A stretch of 64,000 nucleotides of DNA from Amblyomma americanum. Lineage: Eukaryota; Arthropoda; Arachnida; Ixodida; Ixodidae. The stretch lies in contig NC_135505.1 in NCBI RefSeq assembly GCF_052857255.1, positions 45,276,520 through 45,340,519 on the forward strand, given 5' to 3'. A program made the position numbers and the translations under genes. Below the pieces are notes generated by a model that was not told the origin of the DNA, made no database searches, and saw only the letters and a list, made by a program, of their open reading frames with translations. Positions 1-12,600 of this stretch are shown in pieces (position 1 is the stretch's first letter; the number at the start of each line of letters is the position of its first letter).

Positions 1-2104
1 GGGCTTAACTGATGGCGGGGAAACTTCTACCAAAGTGAATAGCCGGGAACATTTTCGCATTTTCGTTTCCAGCATAGGAATGCACGTTAGCTGAGACTAT
101 AAAATATTCATAATTGTGTTTTTCTTTTGCAGTTTTTGATGACTAATCAATACCGACTCGACCAAATTTCCACCCTTGGCTTTATCTTATTACAAAATTG
201 TTCTTTAAGAAAATAATTTCAATGTGTGCCCTCCTCGGCTATTAATAGTCGCGCAGAAGCAGACTTCGCGTTTCCTCAACGTTTCTTCGCGAACAATATT
301 GAAAGCGTTATTGTGAGCATTTGTTTGTTGGGGTTGAACTATCAGTGCTAGTAAGAGGAAAACAATTCTTTTTGGCATTTGAACTGCAGTTCTTTATCCC
401 AACCAAACGAAAGTTCCACTCATAGTAGGACGTTTTTAATGCGAAATCAATATAGATGACTGAGTTGTGTCAGAAAAACTCGTCCGGAAGATGATGTCAC
501 CATTTATGAATTAATATGTAAGTGTTTACTGGTGTTGAAGAATAAATTAACAATGTTGTATGTGCCGTAATAAAAAACGATGACGACTCAGTGCTATTTA
601 GTGAAGTAATTAAGAACTAATTAGTTTAATTAGAAATTAATTAGTGTAATTAGCACAATCGCTGCAACGTAGAGACAGGAGAGAAGAACAATTATGGAAA
701 GTGACGCACGGCGGGCGAAACTGAGTCCGCCGATGCGACGGCGCTGGTCTGTAAAGATATCGAAGGTGCAGACAAAATCCTAGCGATGTTATCACTGGTT
801 GACCTCACTGTGGTGGCAGTATTCCCGATTACATTAATCGAAGTTATCAGCAATCATTCGCCATGCAGTATTCTGGGTGGTCCCATAGCTTATCTCTTTG
901 CATATAGCTTACTTGTTTTAGTGAAGTTGCAGGCTAGCTTGCGACAGGCATTCGGACTAATGCACTTTGAGAATATCATTTCTAAGACCACATTTTCCCT
1001 TAAGGTGCGGTTGGGGCGTCTACCGATATTTTGAGATCTGTAATTGGAGGCTAACATGAGACAGATGTTCGGACCGATGAGATATGCACATTCAATTGAA
1101 TGCTTTAAGAGCTAGCGCGGTTGAGGTGTCCAGCGATATTTCGAGACATGAAATCTGCTGCGTCGTTTCCCTTCCACAAACACCTTTTCTTTCCTGAAAA
1201 CACATGATTTCACATTCGTCCATGTAAGCAGACTGCAGTGCCCTCAGAATTTTGGCTTTGGCTACAACGAAGCGAGAGATGTCAGCTCCCGCAGACTTTG
1301 TAGAACACGGCCTGCCACAGTGGTTCGGTCGTGAGCGCTCTTGGCTGCTGAAGACGACGGCGAGGGTTCCTTCTTGTCGGCGGAGGTGGTGTTTCGATGC
1401 GCGCGAATTGCAAGACGCCCGTCCACTGGGCGACTATAGAAGTCGTAAAGAGCCCTACGTTGCTGAAATTTATTTCTAGCAGCGCTTTAGCGTCCCCATT
1501 AGCTAATGTGTTATATTTTTGGAAATTTGCCTTGGATACAAGCACGCTGGATTGGAACCCTTTATTTGAAGTGGAATGGCTCAGGGCCTAGCTATTGAAT
1601 CTTAATACGCTCACAACAGCCCACAAAGATACCAGCGCTTTTTTTTCGCGGAAGCTGAATCTTGGGGCATAATCCGATCCTGTAAGCAACGAATATCCGG
1701 AGTAATTTGCTTGGCGCGCATTCGTTGTAGTCCGACTCACTTGCATAACAGGTCATATATGGTCGGGATGGCACCTGCCCCTTGTGTAGGACAGGAAACT
1801 TTATTAAATGCGAGGTGTCATGTTACGCATCAGGGAGTTGCCCCCTATTCGCAGTGTGGTACCGTAATTGAGCAAGAATGCCGCCAGTGCAGACCGTTCC
1901 AGCGCGCGCCCTGTGGATGAGGACTTGCGCGCCTCGGTGAAGTCCAGCTGGTGACTGTGCAGGGATGAATGTGGTACATTCATGAAGCCGGCGTCAGTTC
2001 GACTGGCGGGCTGCAGGCTTCTGTTGGGTGAGGTCGGGATCAAATCGGCCTAAAAGACTGAGGCGAATACCAGGTCCGATTTGTTTCAACACTAGAGGGC
2101 GTAA
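1..2104. other. No recognisable gene or element
   Basis: I see only short ORFs, below about 90 codons, without recognisable domains on either strand. The stretch around 1800-2100 may belong to the 5' leader of the LINE that follows, because it runs straight into that element's ORF1, but I cannot place a boundary. Confidence 0.5.
599..657. repeat. AT-rich imperfect TTAATTAG repeat
   Basis: Short AT-rich stretch in which TAATTAG or AATTAG recurs at least four times with small changes. It is simple sequence with no sign of function. Confidence 0.5.
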
Positions 2105-2105
2105 T

Positions 2106-2987
2106 AAGAAGGTCATTGCAACAAGGAGGAGGCTGATGCTGACCAGTTTGAGCGAATTGTGGCCGAGCTGAAGGAGGAGCAGGAACAGCGGGCCCAGCTA
2201 GAAGAGCAAGTAGAAGCGCTTAGGTCACAGGCGTCAGGGCACCCCGGTTCGGAGAAGTGTCAGGTTGGGGACGAGGCTCGTCGATCCTGCAGTGCTGTAG
2301 TACAGCAGGCGTTGAGTGGGGAAGTGAGAGAGATAAAAACTCGCGACAGTAGCGTAAGGCGGCGGGAGAGACAGGTAGTGCAATCCGGAGGGCAACAGTC
2401 GCAGTCAGGAAGGGAACGGTTAGAGCGGAGGAGGGTTCTGGTAGTCGGTGACTCGAACGTAGCAAGTGTTGAGGGAGGAGGTTTGACGACAGTGAAGGCG
2501 GACAGGCGGGTGCAGGTGTAGGCCCAGTCAGGGAAGTGCATGGTAGATGCAATGGCCAAAGCCCAGGAGGTGGTGGGGGGGCAGCATGGATGGAGAACAC
2601 CTTGTCGTTATCCATGCTGGTCTGAACGATGTGCTGAAGGGGAGGAGCCAGAATCACGAGAAGCAGTTAGAAGTGGGGATGCGTAGGCTTAGAGAGGCCT
2701 CTGAGAGTTTGCATGTGACCATATGCACAATCCCAGAGGTCCAGACTCAGGCCAGCGAAACGGAATGGAGGATAGTTGAGGCTAACCGTGTGATTAGGTT
2801 AATGAGTCGACGACTAAGATACGGGGTAATGGAAGTTAACAGGGAAGTGTACGAGGCCAGGCCACACTCTTTTGCACAGGATGGCATTCACTGTGGTGGT
2901 GCTACTGGCAAGAGGGTGGGTAGTAGGATGGGTCGCCAGGCAACAGCTTTTTTGGGAGGAGCCAGTGCTCTGAGGGAACAAGTGTAG
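2106..2987 (+). pseudogene. LINE ORF1 with coiled coil and SGNH/GDSL esterase domain (broken)
   Basis: The reading frame is open after a stop at 2103-2105. It begins with a Glu/Gln/Leu-rich stretch (about 2120-2230) that looks like a coiled coil. Three SGNH hydrolase blocks follow: GDSN with the Ser nucleophile at 2447-2458, GLND at 2619-2630, and DGIH with the Asp/His pair at 2880-2891. So all catalytic positions I can recognise are present. The frame is broken by a TAG at 2519-2521 and by a shift at the G7 run 2575-2581, which lies between blocks one and two. In related LINEs this domain sits in the RNA-binding ORF1 protein; its role is not well understood and may involve lipids or membranes. 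ORF2 follows about 100 bp downstream. Confidence 0.75.
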
Positions 2988-3085
2988 AGAAGGAATAACC
3001 AAGATCAAAGAGACGATGGAACTATAGGAGAAGAAATAGACACAAGCGCCAGGGCCAAGTTAATTCAGATATATGTTTCATTAAC

Positions 3086-6000
3086 ATGCAAGGTGGAAGG
3101 AATAGACTGAAATGGGAGGATATAGAAGAACAGTTAAGGCAGGAAGAAATAATGGTATATGGTTTAGTGGAAATGCATATCAGAGACATGGAGCAACCAC
3201 CCTGTAACTCAGACTACGCATGGGAATATTGCAATAAAACAGAGGGCAGCAGAAAGGGGGTTGGTATTGGGTCATTCATTCATAAAAGTAAGAATTTCCA
3301 AAGGGTTAAACTGGGATGCAAGGAACATATATGGCTAAAAGGAAAAGTGGCAGGGGAGCAAACACTCCTTGGCTTTGTATACCTGTGGACAGGAGCTAAT
3401 TCCAAAGACGTAAACAGGAGAATGTTAGAATTAAGCGACTTTGATGAGCTAGGAGGACAGAGCGAGATAAGTATATCAGGCGACATAAACGCATATATAG
3501 AAGACCTGAATGGGTACACAGATTTGACAGGAAGCATGCTGCAGGACATGTGGGACAGGCATGATTTTATTTTATGCAACAGTACTGGGAAGTGTGAAGG
3601 GCTCATAACAAGGGAGAAAGGGAGTCTGCACTCGACTATAGATTATGCACTAATGTCACAAAAGACGTATAATAGATTAGGGGTAATGAGCATAGATGAA
3701 CATGGTTCCAGAAATGTAGGTGGTACCACAAGCGTATCAAGTTGAGTTTCAGAAGAGAAACCAAAATAGCACTGCAGCGAGATAAACAATCAGAGGGGAA
3801 TTTTTACTCAGAAAAGCAATTGGAAGCAGCAGCCAAACAAATTGAGAAAGTAAGTTTTGGAGATAGTGAAGCAGAATGGACTTATACCGAATTAACTCGA
3901 TTACTGGAGCTAGAGCTAGCTAAGGTGCGAGTAAAAGCCACAAGGGAAAAGACGCAAACCCAAGAGTCGGTGGGATGAGGAGGTCAAGAGGGCGATAGAG
4001 AGACGCCAGGAAACGTCCAGGGAACACAGATATTCCAAGAAGAGGCGGGAACCAGAAGTTGAAGTAGACAGAAAATGGGATACGTTCATAAAGTGTAGAA
4101 GAAAAGCATCGTATTTGATTAATAAAAAAAATTTAGAAGAAACGGTGCCAGATGGATGTCAAAAGTAAATAAAAAGGATAGAAAAGCAACTCAAAAATTC
4201 TGGAAGCATCTAAATTCCATGGGTATTAAGATTAGGCTAGTACAAAGGTTTGTTGTTACAGATCAGGGTATTCGACTAGAAGGGGATGAAGCGATAAAAC
4301 ACATAGGAACAAGGAGGACAGATAAATTTAAAGAAAGAAATGTTGCACATAATTTATCGAAGGAGGATGGACCGGTTACTGCAATAGTTTCTTTTGAGCA
4401 AAGCGAGTGGGAAAGGGCAGAGAAGGTTCCTAATGGCACGTCAACAGGACCAGATGGTATTCTGATTATGTTAATAAAGAAGCTAGGACCAAAATCCAAG
4501 GAAACATTATTACAGGTAGGTAAAAAATAATAGTGGATGGGAAAGTCCCCGATGAATGGCGATTAAGTAGAAAGAACACGATATAAAAGGGAAAGGGGGA
4601 CAAATCTGACGTAAGTAACTACCGTCCCATAACAGTGACATGTGTGGTTTACAGGGTGGTGATGCAGATTATATAGGACAGATTGCAGGCTTGGGTGGAG
4701 AACGAGGGGGTGCTAGAGGAGCTACAAATTGGGTTCCGGAAACAATGGAGGTTGGAGGACAATCTGTGTGCATTGACGCAGTGTATAAAGATTGCTGAAA
4801 AGGAACACAGGCCCCTATGGCTAGCATTTCTGGATATTAAGGGAGCCTACGACTACGCTAATCAAGGGTATCTGTGGGACATGCTGGGCACATTGGATGT
4901 AGAAGAGAGAGTAATTAATCTTTTAAAAGATATATATAAATGTACCAGAGTGCTTATAAAATGGGAAAAAATGTATGACAGCCTGTAGAGATACAGCGGG
5001 TGCTTAGGCAAGTATGTCCTCTGTCTCCTTTGTTGTTCATGCTGTATCTGCTAGGGTTGGAGACCAAGCTAAAGAGGAGCGGACTAGGTTTCAACCTTTC
5101 TTTTTTCAAGCAAGGAGAATTGATTAAACAGTCATTACCGGGAGTAATATACGCCGATTATATAGTGCTAATGGCTGACAACAAGGAAGATTTACAGAAG
5201 CTGATAGACATAGTGGTACAGAGGGAGATAGATTAGGTTTCATGTTTAGTAATAAAAAATCTGCAGTCATGCTATTTAACGATGAGGTCGGCGAGAATAG
5301 AATACACGATTTCACGCTAGAAGTAGTGGATGAGTACAAGTATCTTGGGGTGTGGATAAATAACGGTGCTGAGTATCTACCTGACCTGGCATGAAAAATA
5401 TGTAATAAATAAAGCTAGTAGGAATGCAGCTGTCATGAAAAATAGGGCACTGAGGAATTACAATATGTATGAAGTGGTAAGAGGGATCTGGAAAGGGGTG
5501 ATGGTTCCTAGCCTGACTTTCGGTAATGCGGTCCTGTGCATGAGACGAGATGTTCAAGCAAGGTTGGAAAGTAATCAACGTGGCGTAGGAAGGCTAGCTT
5601 TGGAAGCACATGACAATACACCAAATCAGGGTGATATGGGATGTGCGTCTTTCGAGAGCAGAGAAGCTAGCAGTAAGATAGCATTTTAGGAGCGATTGAG
5701 AAAAATGGGGGAAAAGCAGTGGCCTGGGAAAGTTTGCAAATAGCTGTATATAACGAATGTTGATAAGAAACGCAGAAAGCAAACTAGAAAATTGACAAGC
5801 AAATATCTGGACAGCAGTAGGGGGCAAATCAGCAGTTAGCAGCTAAGAAAAAGGTTAAAGAAACAGGGAGAGCTCTGTGGAAAACAGGGATGCTGAAGAA
5901 ATCTGCTTTGGGAACATACAGGATTTTAAAGCAGGAAATTGCCAAAGAAAATATCTATGATAATTGTAGGGGATGCTCTTTGTTGTTTGAGGCCAGGACG

Positions 6001-6258
6001 GGAGCTTTGCGGCCTAAGACATATAGAGTCAGGTACCACGAGATAGACACGTTGTGGGTTCCTTGCGCAGATGAGGAGGAAACGGTCGAACACTTGATAG
6101 TTTTCTGTAAAGGGCTTCACCCTTCAGTGGAAAGCAGCGGGGTTGATTTATCCAAGGCATTAGTGTTTAAGGACAGTGAAGAGAAAGTAGATTTTCAGCG
6201 GGTAGAAATAACCAAGCGAAGGTTATATGATTGGTGGCTAAAATTAAGAGAAAAGTAA
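3086..6258 (+). pseudogene. LINE ORF2: endonuclease-reverse transcriptase (broken)
   Basis: The N-terminal part (3086-3745) is an endonuclease/exonuclease/phosphatase domain. It shows GDINAY at about 3480-3497, STIDYALMS at about 3630-3656, and a degenerate DEHGS where SDH is expected. RT blocks follow in several frames. These are a TGPDG block (about 4447), FLDIKGAYD (about 4829, motif A), QVCPLSPLLF (about 5009, motif B, normally QGCPLSP) and YADY (about 5151, normally YADD). A Cys/His motif with EEETVEHLIVFC follows at about 6070-6108. At least five frame breaks and the loss of the second catalytic Asp in YADD make it inactive. The stop at 6256-6258 is followed by a short 3' UTR and tail. 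Confidence 0.8.
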
Positions 6259-6318
6259 AATTTCATAAGTCATGGCTAGGTGGCTTTAGCAACCGCCCGA
6301 TTTAAGTGGTTCAGCCGT

Positions 6319-6342
6319 ATCCATCCATCCACCCATCCATGC
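6319..6342 (+). repeat. (ATCC)n tail of LINE-A
   Basis: About five ATCC units with one interruption (ACCC) lie roughly 60 bp after the ORF2 stop. Simple-repeat tails rather than poly(A) are usual for several LINE groups, so this is taken as the 3' end of the element. Confidence 0.65.
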
Positions 6343-6345
6343 AGT

Positions 6346-6974
6346 CTGTGTACAATGTCACCAGGCGAATATACTGTAACGTGTTTCATGTGCGAGAAGC
6401 ACGCAAAAACGCCGCTTATTTCTTCGCCACTATTTCGGACTATCAATTTTTTTTATTTTGCTTCTCTGGAAATCTTCTTTGTCGTATTGTGAAAGACAAA
6501 CATTATTACTTCTTCACTACCTTGCTTCTCCCTTATTAGATGTAATATTACATCACTCTTTTTGTTTGCATTGACGAATAAAAGAGAAACATTTGAAACT
6601 GTTTGTATGGCGGTACGTTGCATTTTTTATTCTTCTCATCCGAACGAAGTGCCTGGAAACGTGAAGGATGAAGTAACAGCTGCCAGCAATTCTTCGGTGG
6701 AAATCCTGGTGCACGTGTCGGAAGTCAGGAGCTGCCTTGTCAACGAATGCTGGGGCAGCTGCTAAAATGAAAATTTTTTATCCCCTCACTTCACTTGCAA
6801 CGATAATAACTGGATCATCGCAAGTGTCAATGTGAACGGCCTGGCACCTGACGCTGATTACGACTGTGGCTTGTGGCTCGCCAACACGCACAGTGGCCGG
6901 AAGATGGAAACCTGCCAACCTTTACATGTTTACACTCAAAAATGTGAGTAGCAAGCAAGTAATTAATTTATACG
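6346..6974. other. No recognisable gene
   Basis: Small overlapping ORFs on the plus strand, none with a recognisable domain. I see no repeat structure here. Confidence 0.45.
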
Positions 6975-7200
6975 ACACAGATTGACACACAGCGCCACGC
7001 AACGAGGACGAGAAGAAACACGAAACACAGGACGAGCGCTGACTTTCAACGCTTTATTGTGTTATAAAAAACCAGCACAATTTATGCCATTCGCCTGGGC
7101 CACCGTGGTACACTATCAGCCAGTGGACATTGCGAATAAAAGGCCTCACAAGCTGGCGATCATTACTAAGTGAAAAAGCACTCATGACAGGTACAAGCAC
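6975..7200 (-). mobile_element. Possible terminal fragment of a Penelope-like element
   Basis: The text around 7000-7070 (GAGGACGAGAAGAAACACG, then a TTTATTG) resembles the end of the minus-strand PLE at 19040-19100 (CACGGACGAGAAGACAAGG, then TTTATTC), in the same orientation. No coding part is present. It is a weak, similarity-based call that rests on one short block. Confidence 0.3.
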
Positions 7201-7419
7201 TAACATGCAAAAGCACTACTAAACCAATGATAAAAGGGCCCCAGATAAATGAAAATCGCGCTTGTGCCTCTGCCATTAACATCGGCGGTGCCAGGGGCAG
7301 TACCGAGTAAATGAAACGCGACGACGAAAGGTGAAAAGGCCCCTAAAAGGAGTATACAATCAGAATATAAATAAAAATAAAACTTGCTAGGCAATAGGCA
7401 GAATCAGTAGGCTAAAATC
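7201..7419. other. No recognisable feature
   Basis: I see no coding or repeat signal in this short gap between the PLE-like fragment and the first SINE. Confidence 0.4.
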
Positions 7420-7657
7420 TTTGGTTCATAGTTTATGGGGGTTTAACGTCCCAAAGCGACTCAGGCTATGAAAGACGCCGTAGTGAAGCGCTCCGGAAAT
7501 TTCGACCACCTGGGATTTTTTAACGTGCACTGACATCGAACAGCACATGGGCCTCTAGAATTTCGCCTCCATCGAAATTCGACCACCACAGCCGGGATCG
7601 AACCCGAGTCTTTCGGGTCAGCAGCCGAGCGCCATAAGCAGTAAGCCACCGCGGTGG
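7420..7657 (-). mobile_element. tRNA-derived SINE, Ruka-like, copy 1
   Basis: Read on the minus strand, the element opens with a tRNA-like head: CCGCGGTGG, an A-box region and a GGTTCGATCCC B box. A body shared with three other copies in this window follows (GGCGAAATTC; GGTGGTCGAAATTTCCGGAG; GGGACGTTAAACCCCC). The head would provide an internal RNA polymerase III promoter. It codes for nothing and would depend on a LINE for mobility. The A-box region has diverged (TTACTGCTTA where copies 2 and 3 have TGAGTGGTTA). I found no convincing target-site duplication. The family matches what I know of the Ruka SINE of hard ticks, but I cannot align it to the consensus. Confidence 0.8.
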
Positions 7658-8046
7658 TTTACCTAAAGATATGTTGACAGTAAATAATGAATAATGCTGG
7701 TAAATCACTCCTTCTAGGTACCACATAATATTTTTTTTTTCCAAATGCGCATAAGATACGCCTTCTCATGGCAATATTTAGGGTAGACCAATAAGAGCCG
7801 AAATATATATCGGTTCAAATAACCAGTACTGCAGTTTTTGTAACCTGTTAATAGGCACTAAAGTTCCTAAGTTCTTTGCTGGTGCCCATAGAACTCTACG
7901 GCGTTTAAATTAACCATATTGTTTCGCAGATCTGGTTACCTGGGATTCACAGAGAATTGTAGTCTGATTTGTTATCGACAACACGTGAAGCATGAGATGC
8001 AATGGAGGAATGGTTATGAAATTTAACGACTGCTTACAGATGGAGG
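7658..8046. other. No recognisable feature
   Basis: AT-rich spacer between two SINEs with a T10 run near 7731. No coding or repeat signal. Confidence 0.4.
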
Positions 8047-8059
8047 TACCCGTAGTCAG

Positions 8060-8301
8060 TTTGGTTTTGGTTTTATAGGGGTTTAACGTCCCAAAGCAAC
8101 TTAGGCTATGAGAGACGCCGTAGTGAAGGGCTCCGGAAATTTCGACCACCTGGGGTTCTTTAACGTGCGCTGACATCGCACAGTACACGGGCCTCTAGAA
8201 TTTCGCCTTCATCGAAATTCGACCGCCGCGGCCGGGATCGAACCCGCGTCTTTCGGGCCGGCAGCTGAGCGCCATAACCACTCAGCCACCGCGGCGGCCT
8301 A
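8060..8301 (-). mobile_element. tRNA-derived SINE, Ruka-like, copy 2, with 13-bp target-site duplication
   Basis: Same family and orientation as the copy about 400 bp upstream, with intact A box (TGAGTGGTTAT on the minus strand) and B box (GGTTCGATCCC). It is flanked by a perfect 13-bp direct repeat, TACCCGTAGTCAG, at 8047-8059 and 8302-8314. That defines the insertion exactly and shows integration by target-primed reverse transcription. The tail on the minus strand is AAAACCAAAACCAAAC. Confidence 0.88.
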
Positions 8302-8314
8302 TACCCGTAGTCAG

Positions 8315-9339
8315 GTGCAGGACGTCCCCAGAGTGCTAACAACTGGCTTCGTTAGCAGCTTGGGCCTTGATAAACGTGCGTTCACGCTGTGAACGAATAG
8401 GGAAGCGTGGTTGGCTGCTAAAATTCCTTACGTTAGTGTATAGACGCTCCTCGCTTGGCTAACGCGCCACACATGTGTCTTCGACTGAGTGTGGAGGCTC
8501 GTACCGATACGCATAGGCAGCTGACGTAAAAAAAAAAAAAAACTCAAGGTGCGCCAAGCCATGCTTGTTCTTCATGCACGGCTGTGTGTTACGACGTAGC
8601 GATCAAAGTGGCATATTTATCGTAGATTACCTATTGACTGCAGCATGTGGCTTTTGGACGCGCCTCCATGCGCTTCTTTTTTAGAATTCGGCAGAGAAAA
8701 TAGTCTGTCCGGCTCGTTCGTCGCTTGTGCCGCCGCCATCAGTTGTTTGGTTTTGAAAATGAACAGTACGTCCGATGTTCTCCATCATTTCAACAGCGAA
8801 AAACCGTTCTGGTGGTCTCACTAACTGCGAAAGTTCGGTCCTGTCACGGGGAAGTTCGCCCCAGCGTTTTTAGATCCCCAAACGTTGGTTCGCCCTGCCG
8901 TTCTGCGCGTGTTTCCGCGGCGACCTGCCAAGAGCAGGAGAGAGGGAACGGACTTTGCAGCAACCACCACCTTGACACAGGCTTCAGCCATAAATGAGCC
9001 GCAGTCATGCCCTCAGCCACGCTGGCGTGTTTGCATGGGCGTTTCGAGCTTACCGCCCCCTCCCCCTCCTCCTTTCTCCGCTCCGCATCCTCCCACTGCG
9101 TGAGGTGTGCATGTTTTTTTCCTTCGTCTCCCAACACTCTCCCTTCCTTCATGATACCAACCCCGAAAGATTAAATTCTGGAGGGTAAGGCAGCATCAGC
9201 ATGCAGGAGAAAACGCCGCCCGTCAATCTGCCGATCGCTATTCGTTCATTCACGGTCGATGGGCCGACGCCGCTGCCAGTACGTTTCTAAGCGGAACGTT
9301 CCGAGAACTTGCGGCCCAGGAGGATGCTGGATGATACTC
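8315..9339. other. No recognisable gene
   Basis: Contains an A15 run near 8528-8542 and a pyrimidine-rich stretch at 9054-9080. Overlapping ORFs up to 102 codons show no domain I recognise. Confidence 0.45.
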
Positions 9340-9661
9340 GTACCTGTATGCTATCTTGATTTCATTTATGATTGTACAAATCTACAGTTTTATTCAAATA
9401 TGTATGTATGATGTATTCTTGGGTTATTTCTGATGATATTTAGAAACTAAGCTTGTTTGTGTTTTGAATACTACTCAAAGTTAATATTGTATAGTATCTG
9501 CCATTCTATATATTTCCATTGTTTCTCTTAACTATTGTTAATAACTATGTCGCCACTGTGTTGTAGAGGTTGTCTGGGCCATGTCAAGCTGTGATTTCAC
9601 AGCTTTTAGTCCGGATATCCTTCCAAACTTCTGGTAAAAAAAAATGAATTAAATTGAATTG
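9340..9661 (+). mobile_element. 3' end of a CR1-like LINE
   Basis: An AT-rich 3' UTR-like sequence ends in a perfect 9-bp stem (AAGCTGTGA / TCACAGCTT, about 9589-9608). It is followed by an A-rich tail with AATTAAATTGAATTGA. A hairpin plus an ATTGA-type tail also ends the CR1-like LINE at 60555. No coding sequence remains, so this would be a strongly 5'-truncated copy. Confidence 0.5.
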
Positions 9662-12600
9662 ACTCAAGAGCGGCTGACACAGCGAAGAGTGCTCTCGTTC
9701 ACTTCTGCACAAAAGCACAAAAACAAGGGGAATACCATGTCAGCGCTGTGCTATATCTAAAGTGTTGTGTTCTGCTGTAGGCGTTTTCAGTCGGATCAAT
9801 AAAGACTCTTGATGGTTATTTAACCCCAACAAGCTGAAGTTAGTAGGAGTCACTTTCATCCGTCACTGCTCTTCAAATTCCTCGAATACGAAGAATGCAG
9901 TAGGTCCTGGCCGGCGCCCTGAAACCGTGACAGGCATCGAACATTAGCGCGGATTCTACCGCGAGGAAAGGTTTTTCCTGAATTTTTCGTGTTAAGCGAC
10001 CGCTTGGGCGATGTTATTTCTTTGTTCCATACAAGCCACCGGAGTTCCCCTCATAACTATTTTGGGTTTTCAAAAATTTGGAGGTCCCTAGTTTATTATG
10101 GACGCGCCCCTTAATATTGCCTGCCGCTCATTGGCCTCAGCAGCGAGGTATTCCGCCAAGGCCTGCGCTAGGAAACTTCATGTAAATGCCATAGTCAAGT
10201 AAATCCAGATGTCAACGCAAATTTGTTCCTTACAGGTGAGAAGTAAGCCAACTATGGCGCCTCATTGTTTTCATATAAGCGGCATTTTGCGGTAAAAACT
10301 CCATCCCCGTGCGGCATTTCTACCACCGCCGGTGAATATGAGCAAGCTTGATTTTGCCAATTGCGCAGACAATCCGTCCATCGCTGCAGCCTATCCAGCT
10401 GCTTGCATGAGCAGGCGTGAATTATTTTTAAACATCAGTTCGCCTCCATTCACTAGGTTTTCTCAAGGAGTTGAAACTGAATCTGTCTGAAATTTCTTAC
10501 ACTTTGTCTAGGCCGCATTCAGATTTTCTCGCCCCTACGTAAAAAAGTCTGTGGCCTCACAGGTGAGTTCTCCTACCTCTACACTCGTACGCATCCACTA
10601 AGTGGCCAATAATACGGTGCTTCTTGAGCCGAACACATGAAAGCAAGCTACTAATGGGTGGAAAATGAGAAATACGATGATTTCAAACCCGCAGTGCAAG
10701 AGCGCAGGGAGAGATTATTAGCTGATGGAAGGGAGGTATAAAAGATCCTGAAACATAGCTTGTTTGCTTTCATCAGAACAACTTTGAATAAGGTTCGGGG
10801 AAATTGCTTTCTGCTGGATACTCTTCGCCAGAACAATGGCGGAGCGTTGAGTAGGAATTCTATTCATATTCAGCCTCACGCTGGGCTTGCAGTTTGTCAT
10901 CAAATTCTGCTTCATGTTTGCAGCAATTTACTGGGGTGTTCGCCATATTAAATAAGGGCCTAAACGCCTCTTCAATGAGCTCAGAGGAAAAACCCAATTT
11001 TGTTTTCTTGGCTCGCCATGTGTCGTGATACTTTTACTCGATCCGCTTACTTTCTCATTCCTAGCAACCCTCGCTCGTGCCGGACTTTGGCGTGAACATT
11101 CGTCTTTCCAAACGCTCAGGCATGTGATTGTGACCTAGGCCTGGTCTGAGCTAACTACTCATAGATAGCCACGGTGTTTGATCTTCACGAGACGCCTAGG
11201 TTAGTTCATCGTTCTTCATAACCTGAAAGATTCCGCCGAGCCCTTAGTGGCGCCGCTCAGTGGCCAATATTCCTGTACTTATATAACAATATTCCAGTGC
11301 TGCAAAACAATACTGCGTTCATTGGGTGATATAGACTCGTTGCAATCTTTCTACAGATTCCGTATATCAAGTAAGAATACGTCTTTGAGTCTAGGTTGCC
11401 TCAGATTAAGTAGCAATTTTGTTATTTGACAGTTAGTCACAGTCGTAGTAGTTCCATCAGAAATTGCAGTTTCGGTGCGAGCCAAGAAAATATTGACTAT
11501 CAAAAGTCTTGCAACGCGCTCCTTTATTCATTCTTTCTTTCATTAACCAGATGGCTGCCAATCAGCAACTAATGAAATGTTACCAAGAAAACTGAAATGC
11601 TACAACAAAACACCAAAATTTTATCTCCTGCAAAGGAAATACAAGCTATGTTCATAAATACTTCTGAAGGAGAGTATTCGGTCTTCAAAGTTGAAGTACC
11701 CTGAGCTAGTATTAAGCTTGTCATGAATAGGAGCTTCTTTTTTGTTTTTGGTTTTTGATGTATCTTGTTCGTATTTAATTCTTTCTGATAGTAGACCCAT
11801 ACAACAAAATAGAGACATAAATCAAGCAGTTACCTGTCTTGTAACTACCACAGCTAAAGAACCTGCAACGCGTGCTCGTTTCCTTCCAGTATATATTACA
11901 CCCTTTCTATCGGACGAAGGTTTACTGTCACATAAAGGGGGAAATTTTATAAAGGAAGACACGAACATTAAATATCATCGGCATCTCAATTCAGCTTTCG
12001 TTCCTCATTTTCCTAACCTGCATTTACTGCGTACCATCCTGCCCAAGCCATATTCGCGGTCTATTTCGGATTCATTCGATTGATATTCTTCCTTGATGGA
12101 ACTTCACTTTTCATGACCCCATACCTATAAAATATAGCAAGGTGTGCTTTTAGCTCCACTTTTTTTCAATAATGTGCACGTTGTGTTGTGAGTTACGGGC
12201 GGGGGCCTCAGTGAAGATCAGGAATTGGGTCTTTATTTCGAGAATTCGACCTTTAAGAACAAAGAGGGCCCAATTCCCGTGACGTTACAGACATGCTCCC
12301 CGTGCAGCTGCTCTCTTCCGCTGCCAGAGGAGGACTCCCGTTTTACGTTGACGGTCGCGTTTTCGAACGCCGTGGTCACGTGACCAAGCTGCGGGCTCTA
12401 GGAAGGAAGCGTCCTTGGTGGCGGAATCCAGATCAACCCGAGTTCCGACGCGAGAGGAGTGGGGAGCAGCAGCTCTTCGCGGCCCTCGTAAACATGCCAA
12501 ATCCGAGAAGGGTGCGTCTTCGGGCGAACATGAGCCCCGCGTCTGGGAGGACGAGGCGGCATCCTGCGGCGCCGAGGGCAGGCCGGAGCGTTCGCGGCAC

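Larger units (their letters stand above)
2105..6345 (+). mobile_element. LINE-A: decayed non-LTR retrotransposon with esterase-type ORF1
   Basis: A roughly 4.2-kb element is readable in order: coiled coil, SGNH esterase (ORF1), apurinic-type endonuclease, reverse transcriptase and a C-terminal Cys/His motif (ORF2). It ends in a CATC-type simple tail. Both ORFs carry several stops and frameshifts, so this copy is dead. Such an element would copy itself by target-primed reverse transcription. The clade is uncertain. Esterase-type ORF1 proteins are known from CR1/L2-group LINEs, but the C-terminal Cys/His motif and the CATC tail could belong to another group. The 5' end is unclear, and I found no target-site duplication. 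Confidence 0.8.

Noticed and set aside
1252..1591. Overlapping ORFs on both strands near 1.3-1.6 kb as genes
   Set aside because: Short, no domains, and none shows family resemblance.
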